NCBI RefSeq assembly: GCF_030651625.1
Contig: NZ_JAUSCF010000022.1
Coordinates: 248,001 to 312,000, forward strand
Source: Hydrogenophaga sp.
GTDB lineage: Bacteria; Pseudomonadota; Gammaproteobacteria; Burkholderiales; Burkholderiaceae_C
DNA length: 64,000 nucleotides
Direction: 5' to 3'
Position 1 is the first letter of the stretch. Each line of letters starts with the position of its first letter. The notes beneath the pieces are model-generated. The model was given only the letters and a program-made list of their open reading frames with translations. It ran no database searches and had not been told where the DNA came from. This document shows positions 23,923 through 33,563 of the stretch, one piece after another. The translations under genes and the position numbers were made by a program.

Positions 23923-25017
23923 TCAAGTACCCAACAGTGCTTGCTGGATGGCCTTTCCGATATCACTGGTCTGAGCGGAGCCTCCGAGATCGGGCGTTCT
24001 CGGCGCTCCGCTACCGGGCGCCAGGACGGCCTCGATGGCCTGCATCACGGCGTCGTGCGCGGCACGGTATCCAAGGAAATCCAGCATCATGGCGCCGCAC
24101 CAGATCTGTCCGATCGGATTGGCAATCTGCCTCCCGGCAATGTCGGGCGCAGAACCGTGAACAGGCTCGAACAATGAGGGGTGCGTGCGATCCGGATTGA
24201 GGTTGGCGCTGGGCGCGATGCCGATGGTGCCGGTGCAGGCAGGGCCCAGATCCGACAGGATGTCGCCAAACAGGTTGCTGCCAACCACCACGTCAAAGAA
24301 GTCAGGGCGCTGGACGAAGTGGGCGGTCAGGATGTCGATGTGGAACTTGTCGACCCTGACATCCGGATATTGCTTGGCCATCTCGGCCACGCGCTCGTCC
24401 CAGTAAGGCATGGTGATGGCGATGCCGTTGGACTTGGTGGCGCTGGTCAGGTGTTTCTTGGGGCGCGAGCGTGCCACTTCGAACGCGTAGCGCAGCACCC
24501 GGTCCACGCCGATGCGCGACATCACGGTCTCCTGCACCACGATCTCGCGCTCGGTGCCGGGATACATGCGCCCACCGATGCTGGAGTATTCGCCTTCGGT
24601 GTTTTCGCGCACGATGACCATGTCGATCTCGCCTGGCGCACGGGGGCTGCCGTCGCGACGCACCACCGGTGCGGTCACACCTGGCATGAGTTTGGCCGGA
24701 CGGATGTTCACGTACTGGTCGAACTCGCGTCGGAACAGCAGCAACGAACCCCACAGCGAGATGTGGTCAGGCACCTTGTCGGGCCATCCCACCGCGCCGA
24801 AGTAGAGGGCCTCGTGACCGCCGATCTGGTCCTTCCAGTTGTCGGGCAGCATCTTGCCGTGCCGCTCGAAGTAATCACAGCTTGAGAAATCGAAGTGGTC
24901 AAACTGCAGATCGATGTTGAAACGCGAGGCCGCAGCCTCCAGCACACGCAGCCCTTCGGGCATGACTTCCTGTCCAATGCCGTCTCCAGCGATGACAGCG
25001 ATACGGTGTTTGCTCAT
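23923..25017 (-). CDS. Tartrate/D-malate dehydrogenase family protein
   Basis: 364 residues. NAD-dependent beta-decarboxylating dehydrogenase of the isocitrate/isopropylmalate fold. Marks are the start IAVIAGDGIGQEVMPEG, NIRPAKLMPGV, VRENTEGEYSSIGGR, the lysine in TSATKSNGI and the metal-binding aspartates in VVGSNLFGDILSDLGP. The WGSLLLFRREFDQYVN segment and overall length favour tartrate dehydrogenase/decarboxylase (TtuC) or D-malate dehydrogenase over LeuB, and no leu genes are near. It starts 21 bp behind the dehalogenase-like hydrolase, so both are probably one transcript under the divergent LysR regulator. Confidence 0.85.
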   Translation of the reverse strand: MSKHRIAVIAGDGIGQEVMPEGLRVLEAAASRFNIDLQFDHFDFSSCDYFERHGKMLPDNWKDQIGGHEALYFGAVGWPDKVPDHISLWGSLLLFRREFDQYVNIRPAKLMPGVTAPVVRRDGSPRAPGEIDMVIVRENTEGEYSSIGGRMYPGTEREIVVQETVMSRIGVDRVLRYAFEVARSRPKKHLTSATKSNGIAITMPYWDERVAEMAKQYPDVRVDKFHIDILTAHFVQRPDFFDVVVGSNLFGDILSDLGPACTGTIGIAPSANLNPDRTHPSLFEPVHGSAPDIAGRQIANPIGQIWCGAMMLDFLGYRAAHDAVMQAIEAVLAPGSGAPRTPDLGGSAQTSDIGKAIQQALLGT

Positions 25018-25038
25018 GGTGGTCTCCTTGGTTTGAAA

Positions 25039-25914
25039 TCAGGTAAAAAATCTGAAGGCTTCTTCGACAACGGCGTCGGGTAGTTCTTCGGCGATGTAGT
25101 GGCCGCAGGGCAGCGAGCGGCCTGATACCTGACCGGCCCGCGCGCGCCAATGCGCAAGTACGTCAAAACAACGCCCCACAGCGCCATGCTCGCCCCACAA
25201 CACATGCAGGGGTTGCGCCAGCAGTACCTTGTCATTGACGTCTGCACGGTCGTGTTCGAGATCGATCCCTGCGCTGGCCCGGTAGTCCTCGCAAATGGAA
25301 ACCGCAGTGCCCGGCAGGGCCACACAGCGCTCGTACTCGGCCAGCGCGTCGGCGTCGAAGGCGGCCAGACCGGCGTGCCGGTTGCCCATCACCGATCGCA
25401 CATAACGCACCGGGTCGGAAGCAATCAGGGCTTCCGGCAGGGGGCCGGTCTGAATCAGAAAGAACCAATGCCAGTAGGCCCGCGCAAAGGCTTCGGTGGT
25501 CTGTTCATACATCGACAGGGTGGGCGCAATGTCCAGCAGCATCAGGCGTCGTACGGCTTTTGGGTGATCGGCTGCCAGCCGGTGCGCCACACGGGCCCCA
25601 CGGTCGTGCGCCAGCACATCGAACCGGTCAAAACCGTGGTGCGCCATGACGGCGATGGCGTCCCGGGCCATCTCACGCTTGCTGTGTGCGGTGTGCTGCG
25701 GACCGGGCGCCGGACGGGTCGAATCGCCATACCCCCGGAGGTCCATCAGCACCACCGTGAAGCGCCCGGCCAGTGCGGGAAGGATGCGATGCCACATGGC
25801 CATGGACTGGGGATGGCCGTGCAGCAACAGCAGCGGAGGGCCATTGCCCAGGCACCGCGTGTGCAACGACACACCCTCACGTTCAACGCGGCGGGATGGA
25901 AGGTGATCGAACAT
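25039..25914 (-). CDS. Haloacetate dehalogenase-like alpha/beta hydrolase
   Basis: 291 residues. The fluoroacetate-dehalogenase pattern is complete: HGHPQSMAMW (oxyanion region), the nucleophile Asp104 with Arg105 and Arg108 in LAHDRGARVAHR, Asp128 in LLDIAPT, the halide-binding His149-Trp150 in ARAYWHWFF, the DYRAS motif with its tyrosine and the catalytic histidine in CGHYIAEE. Such enzymes hydrolyse C-halogen bonds of haloacetates through an aspartyl ester; the true substrate here may differ. ATG25914 fits the family start; MLRSMFDH and MRAML starts 12 and 21 bases upstream are possible. Confidence 0.8.
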   Translation of the reverse strand: MFDHLPSRRVEREGVSLHTRCLGNGPPLLLLHGHPQSMAMWHRILPALAGRFTVVLMDLRGYGDSTRPAPGPQHTAHSKREMARDAIAVMAHHGFDRFDVLAHDRGARVAHRLAADHPKAVRRLMLLDIAPTLSMYEQTTEAFARAYWHWFFLIQTGPLPEALIASDPVRYVRSVMGNRHAGLAAFDADALAEYERCVALPGTAVSICEDYRASAGIDLEHDRADVNDKVLLAQPLHVLWGEHGAVGRCFDVLAHWRARAGQVSGRSLPCGHYIAEELPDAVVEEAFRFFT

Positions 25915-25979
25915 GGATCGCAGCATAGCCCTCATATAGGCAACAATCGAATAATCAACTATTTCCATAAAGGAAACAA

Positions 25980-26951
25980 TTGGAACGCTCCGATCTGGAA
26001 CTCGTCACGGCCGTGCGACAACACGGCAGTCTGGTGAGGGTGGCCCAAGCCCTTCACGTCGCGCCTTCTGCCATCACCAAGCGCCTGGCAGCCCTGGAAG
26101 CCGAACTCGGTCTTCGCCTATTTCAGCGCACGACCCGGCGCGTGAGCCCGACCGCCGAGGGCGATGTGCTCTGCGAGCGCGCCAGCCGCATCCTGAGTGC
26201 CTTTGATGAACTGGAGTCCGAACTGCGGGAGCGCCAGGCCGAGCCCGCCGGTCCGGTCCGCCTCGCGGCAACCTTTGGTTTTGGCCGACTCTGGGTGGGC
26301 CCAGCCCTGGCCGACTTTCAACATCGGTACCCTCGCGTGTCCGTAGACCTGCAGCTCACCGAGCGTCTGCCGGATCTGGCGGTAGAGGGATACGATGGTG
26401 CCATCTGGCTTTGGAACGCGCCTGGCGAGCGCGCAGCCGAGTGGGTGTCGAAACGACTGGCCCCCAACCAGCGCGTGCTGGTGGCCGCACCCCGCTACCT
26501 CCAGGCCCATGGCACGCCCAGGACACCACAAGACCTCGCCACCCACAACTGCCTGGTCGTGCGCGAGAACATCGGCGCGGTCGATCGGCATTTTGACCAT
26601 TGGCGCCTCCAGCGAGGTGACGAACCCCAGGTGCGGCACCTGCCGGCGCGCGGCAGCATGTCGTGCAATTCGGGCGAGATGGTGCGCGACTGGTGCCTGT
26701 CAGGCCAGGGAATCATGCTGCGAAGCCTGTGGGACATCGGACCCCAGCTGGCCAGCGGAGAGCTGGTGCGCGTCCTGCCCGACTACGCGATGCCGGATGC
26801 CGACATCCACTGGCTGGCGCCCTACCGGCCGCAGAACCCCAAACGCATGCGCCTGCTGGTGGATTTTCTGGCGGATCGCTTTCGTGAGGAACCCTGGAAG
26901 GTCAGGCCCGCTTCGCGGGCCGCACCACCAGGCTCACGCCGAAAGCGGTGA
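25980..26951 (+). CDS. LysR-family transcriptional regulator
   Basis: 323 residues from a TTG with AAGGAA seven bases upstream. The winged-helix DNA-binding domain (about 1-60) reads MERSDLELVTAVRQHGSLVR, VAPSAITKRLAALEAELG; the periplasmic-binding-like effector domain follows (about 85-295). It is divergent from the hydrolase-dehydrogenase pair with 65 bases between start codons, the classic arrangement for control of those genes. The last 50 bases overlap the convergent DMT transporter gene. Confidence 0.88.
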   Translation: MERSDLELVTAVRQHGSLVRVAQALHVAPSAITKRLAALEAELGLRLFQRTTRRVSPTAEGDVLCERASRILSAFDELESELRERQAEPAGPVRLAATFGFGRLWVGPALADFQHRYPRVSVDLQLTERLPDLAVEGYDGAIWLWNAPGERAAEWVSKRLAPNQRVLVAAPRYLQAHGTPRTPQDLATHNCLVVRENIGAVDRHFDHWRLQRGDEPQVRHLPARGSMSCNSGEMVRDWCLSGQGIMLRSLWDIGPQLASGELVRVLPDYAMPDADIHWLAPYRPQNPKRMRLLVDFLADRFREEPWKVRPASRAAPPGSRRKR

Positions 26952-27819
26952 GCGCGATACCGGCAACGGTGACCAGGGTGATGGGTTCGTCGAACAGCAC
27001 CCAGGCAATCAGCGCCGTGCAGGGAGGCACCAGGTACATCAGGCTGGTGACCGAAGCCGCTGCCCCGCGTTGAATCAGCATGTAGAGCAGCGAACTGCCG
27101 CCTAGAGTGAGGCCCAGCACCGACCAGGCCATGGCACCCGTCAGTTCCCAGTTCACGCCAGCGTCGCCGTGCGTCCAGCGCATGGCCTCGAACTCCAGCA
27201 GCGCCAGTGAAAGCGTCACCAGAAGGGCCGCGAGCAACTGCACAGCATTGGCGGTGCGCACGTCACACGCGGCCACATAGCGCTTCTGGTACAGGGTGCC
27301 GATCGTGATGGCAAACAGGGCCATCACGGCGAACGACAGATTGAGCCAGTTGGCCTGATCGCCAGGACCGCCTGCACCAAACTTGCGCGAGACCACCAGC
27401 ACCAGGCCCGCAAACCCCAGCAGCAAACCCAGCCATTGCCGCCTTGACACCTTGGATCCAGTGCCTGAGAGCCAGATGGCCGTGAGCACCGGCTGGATAC
27501 CCACGATCAGCGCAGAAAGACCAGATCCCATGCCGGCCTTGACCGCGGCCCAGACCCCACCGAGATAGCCCGCATGCATGAGCACACCGGTCACCGAGAG
27601 GTGCAGCCACTGCTTTCGGTTGGAAGGCCATTTGACACCGGAGAACCAGATCCAGGGCAGAAAACACAGGATGGAAAGCGCATACCGCACGGCCAGGAAT
27701 TTCATGGGCGGCGCGTGCGGCATGCCATAGCGCGCCACGATGAAGCCCGTGCTCCAGATCAGCACGAACACCCAGGGCATGGCTCGCAGCCACGCGTTGT
27801 CCTTGGGTGTGCTCACCAT
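26902..27819 (-). CDS. DMT-family (EamA) transporter
   Basis: 305 residues with ten predicted membrane helices in two EamA repeats (WVFVLIWSTGFIVARYGMPH in the first, TLGGSSLLYMLIQRGAAASV in the second). RhaT/EamA-type exporters move metabolites such as amino acids; the substrate is not predictable. ATG27819 is used; an in-frame TTG at 27834 is an alternative, and neither has a strong ribosome site. The 3' end overlaps the LysR gene by 50 bp, tail to tail. Confidence 0.82.
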   Translation of the reverse strand: MVSTPKDNAWLRAMPWVFVLIWSTGFIVARYGMPHAPPMKFLAVRYALSILCFLPWIWFSGVKWPSNRKQWLHLSVTGVLMHAGYLGGVWAAVKAGMGSGLSALIVGIQPVLTAIWLSGTGSKVSRRQWLGLLLGFAGLVLVVSRKFGAGGPGDQANWLNLSFAVMALFAITIGTLYQKRYVAACDVRTANAVQLLAALLVTLSLALLEFEAMRWTHGDAGVNWELTGAMAWSVLGLTLGGSSLLYMLIQRGAAASVTSLMYLVPPCTALIAWVLFDEPITLVTVAGIALTAFGVSLVVRPAKRA

Positions 27820-27838
27820 GTTCGCGTCGGACAATGAA

Positions 27839-28408
27839 TCAACGCGCGCGGGCCCGGATTTCCGGCAAGGCTTTTTGCAGGTAATAAACCATGGACCAGA
27901 CGGTGAGCACCGCCGAAGCCCAGATCAGCCAGGTGCCCCATAGATGGGTATCGATGACTCCAAGAACCATGCCGTCAAACAGAAGAAATGGAATCGCCAC
28001 CATCTGAACCGTGGTCTTGACTTTGCCCAGCATGTGCACCGCCACGCTCTTGGTGGCTCCGATGATCGCCATCCATTCCCGCAGAGAAGAGATGGCAATT
28101 TCCCGACCAATGATGATCAGTGCCACAAACACGTCGGCCCGGTCCAGATGGACCAGCACCAGCAGGCTGGCACAGACCAGAAACTTGTCGGCCACCGGAT
28201 CCAGAAAGGCGCCGAAGGCCGAAGTCTGGTTCAGTTTGCGGGCCAGATAGCCGTCGGCCCAGTCGGTGGCTGCGAACACCACGAACATGACGGTGGCGAT
28301 CAGGTTCTTCTGGGCAATGCTCATGCCTTCCAGGTAGTACACCCCGATGATCAAGGGAATCGCAACGATGCGAGCCCAGGTCAGTAAGGTAGGAAGGTTG
28401 AAAAACAT
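27839..28408 (-). CDS. pgsA: CDP-diacylglycerol-glycerol-3-phosphate 3-phosphatidyltransferase
   Basis: 189 residues, integral membrane. It makes phosphatidylglycerophosphate, the first committed step to phosphatidylglycerol and cardiolipin. The CDP-alcohol phosphotransferase motif is intact in TDWADGYLARKLNQTSAFGAFLDPVADK (shown here in part: DWADGYLAR, then FGAFLDPVAD). The protein starts MFFNLPTLLTWARIVAIPLI, as is typical. It lies upstream of the DMT gene and downstream of uvrC, the uvrC-pgsA order known from E. coli. Confidence 0.94.
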   Translation of the reverse strand: MFFNLPTLLTWARIVAIPLIIGVYYLEGMSIAQKNLIATVMFVVFAATDWADGYLARKLNQTSAFGAFLDPVADKFLVCASLLVLVHLDRADVFVALIIIGREIAISSLREWMAIIGATKSVAVHMLGKVKTTVQMVAIPFLLFDGMVLGVIDTHLWGTWLIWASAVLTVWSMVYYLQKALPEIRARAR

Positions 28409-28575
28409 GACGCGATTATGCGTTGATGCCGCGCCGGCACCTTCATCCCACGAATCAGGACCCGCTCACACTGTTTCTCCAAGTGCGAGTGTGTTGAAGA
28501 CAGCGCCAATCCAGGCGCGCGAAGAATCGCGACAGGACACAGACTGATGGTCCGGACCCTGCCATTCGAAACCTG

Positions 28576-30642
28576 TCAGTGAAGCGCCCGGTAGATGGCG
28601 TCGGCCAAGTCGGCCGAGATGCCATCCACGGTGCAAAGGTCCTCCACGCTGGCCGACGCCACACCACGAACACCGCCAAAGCGCTGCAACAGACGGGCGC
28701 GCTTCTTGGGGCCGACGCCAGCGATGTCTTCCAATCGGCTGCCCCCGGTGCGCACCCTCGCCCGCTGGGCGCGCATGCCAGTGATGGCAAAGCGATGGGC
28801 TTCGTCACGGATCTGCGCCACCAGCATCAGTGCGGCGGAATCGTGCCCCAGATAGACCTTTTCGCGCCCGTCGGCGAACACCAGCTCCTCCAGACCGACC
28901 TTGCGGCCTTCCCCCTTTTCCACACCCACGATGAGTGACAGGTCCAGCCCCAGTTGTTCAAACACTTCCCGCGCCATGCTCACCTGGCCTTTGCCGCCAT
29001 CGATGAGCACCAGATCGGGCATGCGCGGGCCTGAGGTGGCTTCGACAGTGGGTTCGGGTAACGCGACGTCGGCGGAATCCGGCTCCGAAACGACTGTGGC
29101 GGGTGGGTTCTGAAGCGGGACTTCTGGATCGATTGCCTCCGGCTCCTCAACACCGTCATCCTTCATCGCCTCCGCAATCTTGCCGTAGCGGCGCAACAGC
29201 ACCTGGCGCATGGCGGCGTAATCGTCGCCCGGCGTGATGCCTTCGATCTTGTAGCGCCGGTACTGGCTGTTCTGCATCTTGTGCCCTTCAAACACCACGC
29301 ACGAAGCCTGCGTGGACTCCCCCGCCGTGTGGGAGATGTCGAAGCATTCAATACGCAGCACGTCGAGCTGGTCGTCGGGCAGTTGCAGCGCATCGGCCAG
29401 CGCGCGGGTACGGGCTTGCTGGGAACCCTCTTCCGCCAACAGGCGCGCCAGCGCGATCTCGGCGTTCTTCTGGGCCATCTCCAGCCAGATGCGGCGGTGT
29501 TCGCGCGGCTGGTGCACGGCGTTGACCTTGGCGCCCGTCTGCTCGGAGAGTGCATCCAGCAGCGGCCTGCCCACAGGGTGGCTGGTCACCAGCGTGTGTG
29601 GCATGGCAATGCCCAGGTAGTGCTGAGCAATGAACGCCGCCAGCACCTGCTTCGCCACGCGCTCGCCGGGCTCCCCTTGCTGCGGTGCTTCCTCGTCAGC
29701 AAGTGCACCTTCGATGGCCGACGCATCTTCCACATGAGCTGGAAAGTACGGCCGGTCGCCCAGGTGGCGCCCACCCCGGATCATGGCCAGATTCACACAG
29801 GCGCGACCACCCTGCACTTTCACGGCCAGCACATCCACGTCCCTGTCGGAAACGGTGTCCATGGCCTGCTGGTGCAGCACACGGGACAGCGCCGACATCT
29901 GGTTGCGTATCTCTGCCGCCTGCTCGAACTCCAGCTTTTCAGCGTGACCCATCATGCGCTGCTCCAGGGCGTCCAGCACAGCCTGGGTTTCGCCCCGCAG
30001 GAACCTTTCGGCATCTGCCACGTCACGGGCATAGGCTTCGCTGTCCACCAGGTCCACGCAGGGGCCGCTGCAGCGCTTGATCTGATACAGAAGGCAGGGC
30101 CGCGTGCGGTTGGCGAACACGGTGTCTTCGCAGGTGCGCAGGCGAAACACCTTCTGCAGCAAGGTGATCGACTCCTTGACCGCCCAGGCGCTGGGATAAG
30201 GGCCGTAGTAGCTGTGGCGCCGGTCCACCGCGCCACGGTAGTAGGCCATGCGGGGAAAGGCAATCGACGGCACGGGTATCCGCGCAGCGGTGCGAAAGGT
30301 CTCGCGCGTGCCCGTGATCTTGAGGTAGGGGTAGCTCTTGTCGTCCCTGAACAAGATGTTGAAGCGCGGGTTCAGCGTCTTGATGAGGTTGTTTTCAAGC
30401 AGCAACGCCTCGGCTTCGGAGCGCACCACCGTGGTCTCCATGCGAACGATCCGGCTCACCATGTGACCGATGCGGGTGCCGTCGTGGTTCTTCTGGAAGT
30501 AGCTGGCCACGCGCTTTTTCAGGTTGCGCGCCTTTCCCACGTAGAGCAATTGGCCCTGGACATCGAAATAGCGGTAAACGCCGGGCAGGCCTGGCAGTGC
30601 AGCGACTTCGCTGAGCAGTTGTTCGGAATGGGACTCGGACAT
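28576..30642 (-). CDS. uvrC: Excinuclease ABC subunit C
   Basis: 688 residues. Nuclease of nucleotide excision repair that cuts on both sides of a lesion bound by UvrB. The N-terminal GIY-YIG domain has [20 protein letters not shown]; a cysteine-bearing region with [20 protein letters not shown], a UVR motif ([17 protein letters not shown]), the RNase-H-like nuclease ([22 protein letters not shown]) and a C-terminal helix-hairpin-helix repeat follow. A linker of about 45 acidic/Pro residues (about 493-540) is inserted before the last DGGKGQ block. ATG30642 has GGAG close upstream; ATG30651 is an alternative. Confidence 0.95.
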   Translation of the reverse strand: MSESHSEQLLSEVAALPGLPGVYRYFDVQGQLLYVGKARNLKKRVASYFQKNHDGTRIGHMVSRIVRMETTVVRSEAEALLLENNLIKTLNPRFNILFRDDKSYPYLKITGTRETFRTAARIPVPSIAFPRMAYYRGAVDRRHSYYGPYPSAWAVKESITLLQKVFRLRTCEDTVFANRTRPCLLYQIKRCSGPCVDLVDSEAYARDVADAERFLRGETQAVLDALEQRMMGHAEKLEFEQAAEIRNQMSALSRVLHQQAMDTVSDRDVDVLAVKVQGGRACVNLAMIRGGRHLGDRPYFPAHVEDASAIEGALADEEAPQQGEPGERVAKQVLAAFIAQHYLGIAMPHTLVTSHPVGRPLLDALSEQTGAKVNAVHQPREHRRIWLEMAQKNAEIALARLLAEEGSQQARTRALADALQLPDDQLDVLRIECFDISHTAGESTQASCVVFEGHKMQNSQYRRYKIEGITPGDDYAAMRQVLLRRYGKIAEAMKDDGVEEPEAIDPEVPLQNPPATVVSEPDSADVALPEPTVEATSGPRMPDLVLIDGGKGQVSMAREVFEQLGLDLSLIVGVEKGEGRKVGLEELVFADGREKVYLGHDSAALMLVAQIRDEAHRFAITGMRAQRARVRTGGSRLEDIAGVGPKKRARLLQRFGGVRGVASASVEDLCTVDGISADLADAIYRALH

Positions 30643-30718
30643 GGGCTCCATTTTGTACCGACCCGCCAAGGCCTGCCCCTGAAAGGGATCGCTGCAAGAA
30701 TGCGGCAAGATCACGGCC

Positions 30719-31852
30719 ATGCACCAACCCACCGTTGCCCCTCAAGCCAACCGCGATCGCCCTTTGTGGGATGTGTTCTGCCGCGTGGTGGACAACCTGG
30801 GCGACATCGGTGTGTGCTGGCGCCTCGCCGCCAACCTGGCGGACCGGGGGCAGCAGGTGCGCCTCTGGATCGACCAGCCCGAACCGCTGCGCTGGATGGC
30901 GCCTGGCGCGCTGGACGGCACGATCCCGTGGATTGAGGTGATCCCGTGGAAGACGCCGTTGCCTGCGGGCTTGTGTGATTCGCTGGCGCCGGCTCATGTC
31001 TGGGTGGAGGCCTTCGGCTGCCACCCGCCTGATGAGGCTCAGCACGCGCTGAAGCAGCAGCTTGCGAGTGGCGCGGTGTCGCCGGTGTGGATCAATCTCG
31101 AGTACCTCAGTGCCGAATCGTATGTGGAACGCTCGCATGGCCTGCCCTCACCTGTGATGAGCGGCCCACTGAAGGGGATCGGCAAGTGGTTTTTTTATCC
31201 TGGGTTCACCTCTGCCACAGGCGGCCTGCTGCGTGAAGCCGATCTGGGTTCGCGTCAAGCCGGGTTCGACGCGACCGTCTGGTTGCGGCAGATGAAACTG
31301 CCAGCCAGCCCGGCGAAACGGGTCAGCGTGTTTTGCTACGAGCCAGCGGCGCTGGACGATCTGCTGTGTCAGGCCTCCGAAACGAACAGGCCCGTGCAAT
31401 GGCTGGTGGCGCCCGGCAGGTCTGCACTGGCCGTACACCAGTCACCGGCAACCGAAGGGCTCCAGACAGCGGGTTGCCTGCATTATTTGCCGCCACTGCC
31501 GCAGCAGGCCTTCGACCATTTGCTGTGGGCCTGCGACCTGAACCTCGTGCGAGGCGAAGATTCGCTGGTGCGCGCCATCTGGGCAGGGAAGCCTTTTGTG
31601 TGGCACATCTACCCCCAGCACGACAACGCACACCATGCCAAGCTTGACGCCTTTCTGGACTGGCTGGAGGCACCCCTGTCGTTGCGGCGGTTTCACCACG
31701 TGTGGAATGGCATGAACGCATCCGCTTCCCACTGGCCTGGCTGGGACGTGGTGAACGAATGGCAGGGCTGTGTCCAGGCCGCCCGGAGTCGTCTGTGGAG
31801 CCAGCGCGACCTGGGCACCCAGCTTATCGAGTTCGCTTTCAAAAACCGATAA
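30719..31852 (+). CDS. earP: EF-P arginine rhamnosyltransferase EarP
   Basis: 377 residues. It transfers rhamnose from dTDP-rhamnose to an arginine of EF-P. The GT-B N-terminus has [11 protein letters not shown] with catalytic-type Asp25 and Asp29; the C-terminal nucleotide-sugar site includes [25 protein letters not shown] and [11 protein letters not shown], the residue set specific to EarP. The efp gene follows by 151 bp on the same strand, and that EF-P carries the required arginine. Divergent from uvrC. Confidence 0.95.
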   Translation: MHQPTVAPQANRDRPLWDVFCRVVDNLGDIGVCWRLAANLADRGQQVRLWIDQPEPLRWMAPGALDGTIPWIEVIPWKTPLPAGLCDSLAPAHVWVEAFGCHPPDEAQHALKQQLASGAVSPVWINLEYLSAESYVERSHGLPSPVMSGPLKGIGKWFFYPGFTSATGGLLREADLGSRQAGFDATVWLRQMKLPASPAKRVSVFCYEPAALDDLLCQASETNRPVQWLVAPGRSALAVHQSPATEGLQTAGCLHYLPPLPQQAFDHLLWACDLNLVRGEDSLVRAIWAGKPFVWHIYPQHDNAHHAKLDAFLDWLEAPLSLRRFHHVWNGMNASASHWPGWDVVNEWQGCVQAARSRLWSQRDLGTQLIEFAFKNR

Positions 31853-32003
31853 AATTCAAGGCTTTGCGGAAATTCGCCCATCCCGAACGGCATGGGCGCT
31901 TCCTGCCAGCCATCTGCTTTGCCGCACAGATTGCCATCATCAGCACAGTCCCGGTACGCACAATCCCTGCACGGAACTGGCGGCCCCAACGTTGGAACCC
32001 CTT

Positions 32004-32558
32004 ATGAAAATCGCTCAAGAACTCCGCGCCGGCAACGTCATCATGCACGGCAAGGACCCGATGATCGTGCTGAAAACCGAATACAGCCGGGGCGGCCGTG
32101 GTGCTGCCACCGTGCGCCTCAAGCTCAAGGCCCTGCTCAACAACATGGCCACGGAAGTCGTGTGCAAGGCCGACGACAAGATGGACCAGATCATTCTGGA
32201 CAAGAAGGAATGCACCTACTCCTACTTTGCCGACCCCATGTACGTGTGCATGGACGCCGACTACAACCAGTACGAGGTGGAAGCCGAGAACATGGGTGAC
32301 GCCCTGAACTACCTCGAAGACGGCATGACCGTGGAAGTGGTGTTCTACGACGGCAAGGCAATCTCTGTGGAACTGCCCACCAGCGTGGAGCGTGTGGTCA
32401 CCTGGACCGAACCCGCCGTCAAGGGCGACACGTCTGGCAAAGTGCTCAAGCCAGCGAAGATCGCCACCGGCTTCGAAGTGGCAGTGCCCCTGTTTGTGGC
32501 GCAGGACGACAAGATCGAAATCGACACGCGCACAGGTGAATACCGCCGCCGCGTCTGA
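32004..32558 (+). CDS. efp: Translation elongation factor P (Arg32 type)
   Basis: 184 residues, three beta-barrel domains. EF-P relieves ribosome stalling at proline runs. The tip of the domain I loop reads [12 protein letters not shown], with Arg32 as the residue rhamnosylated by EarP; lysine-type EF-Ps have Lys34 here. A hairpin terminator with a T-run follows 33 bases after the stop. No EpmA or EpmB gene is nearby, consistent with the arginine pathway. Confidence 0.97.
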   Translation: MKIAQELRAGNVIMHGKDPMIVLKTEYSRGGRGAATVRLKLKALLNNMATEVVCKADDKMDQIILDKKECTYSYFADPMYVCMDADYNQYEVEAENMGDALNYLEDGMTVEVVFYDGKAISVELPTSVERVVTWTEPAVKGDTSGKVLKPAKIATGFEVAVPLFVAQDDKIEIDTRTGEYRRRV

Positions 32559-32591
32559 TCGCAAACTTCGCGTTCTTCGCAATCAACACTC

Positions 32592-32625
32592 AAAAGGCTC
32601 CTGTGGGAGCCTTTTGATTTTTTCC
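32592..32625 (+). terminator. Rho-independent terminator of efp
   Basis: Perfect 10-bp stem AAAAGGCTCC / GGAGCCTTTT with a TGTG loop, then GATTTTTT. It also lies just before the AEC transporter gene. Confidence 0.92.
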
Positions 32626-32642
32626 CTCAACAGCTTGACCAC

Positions 32643-33521
32643 ATGGACCTGATCGCCCGCATCACCGACGTCATCATCCCGGTGTTTCTGATCGTGGCGA
32701 TCGGCTACGGCTATGCCCGCCGCAGTGTTCCTGACATGACCACCTTCAACCGGGTGGCGCTCGATGTGCTCGCGCCCGTGCTGGTGTATTCGGCGCTGGC
32801 AGACAGGGACTTTCAGATCGGCGAGCACATCACACTGCTGATCGGTGGCGCCATCCTGATTCTGGGCAGCGGCCTGATCGCCTGGCCGCTTGCGCGTGCC
32901 TTTGGCGCACAGCCACGCACGCTGGTGCCGGTGGTGATGTTCAACAACTGCGGCAACATGGGGCTTCCACTGGCGCTGCTGGCGTTTGGCACCTCGAATT
33001 TCGGGGCTGCGGTGGCGCTGTTTTCCATCAGCAACCTGCTGCACTTTTCCCTTGGCGCGCGCATCACGAGCAGCCACGCCCGAACGCGCGACCTGCTGCT
33101 GAGCCCGCTCATGATCGGCACGGCGCTCGGCTTCCTCAGCGCAATGACCGATGTCAGGCCACCTGATGTGGCTCTGGCGGGGCTGAAACTGCTCGGTGAT
33201 GCCCTGCTTCCCATGATGCTGTTTGCGCTGGGCGTGCGATTGACCGCGCTGACACGGTCCGGACTGGCATTGGGCTTGCTCGGCGCGCTGGCACGTCCCC
33301 TGATCGGACTGGCGATCGGCATCCCGCTGGCCTGGGCGCTGGGGCTGGAAGGCGCTGCCCGAGGCCAGCTTCTGCTCTTCGCGGCCCTGCCACCCGCGGT
33401 GGTTCAGTTCATGCTGGCCGAGCGCTACCACCAGGAGCCCGACAAAGTCGGTGCGATGATCATGCTGGGCAACGCGCTGGCGATCGTCTTTGTGCCGCTG
33501 GCGCTCGCACTCAGTCTTTGA
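32643..33521 (+). CDS. AEC-family transporter (auxin efflux carrier-like)
   Basis: 292 residues with about ten membrane helices in two inverted halves. The family start (MDLIARITDVIIPVFLIVAI), NNCGNMGLPLALLAFG in helix 4 and PPAVVQFMLAERY near the end are diagnostic of the AEC/BASS-like fold. Bacterial members export or import small carboxylates such as malate or malonate; the substrate is open. Confidence 0.85.
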   Translation: MDLIARITDVIIPVFLIVAIGYGYARRSVPDMTTFNRVALDVLAPVLVYSALADRDFQIGEHITLLIGGAILILGSGLIAWPLARAFGAQPRTLVPVVMFNNCGNMGLPLALLAFGTSNFGAAVALFSISNLLHFSLGARITSSHARTRDLLLSPLMIGTALGFLSAMTDVRPPDVALAGLKLLGDALLPMMLFALGVRLTALTRSGLALGLLGALARPLIGLAIGIPLAWALGLEGAARGQLLLFAALPPAVVQFMLAERYHQEPDKVGAMIMLGNALAIVFVPLALALSL

Positions 33522-33563
33522 GTTGCGCTCCCTCACACCCAACACAACATCAGGAGTCAATTC

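Noticed and set aside
23923..25017. Assignment as LeuB (3-isopropylmalate dehydrogenase)
   Set aside because: No leuC or leuD nearby, and the REFDQYVNIRPAKLMPGV and SSIGGRMYPGTERE segments fit tartrate/D-malate dehydrogenases better.
29281..30936. Plus-strand frame of 551 codons opposite uvrC
   Set aside because: Antisense to uvrC; no motif and it runs into earP in another frame.
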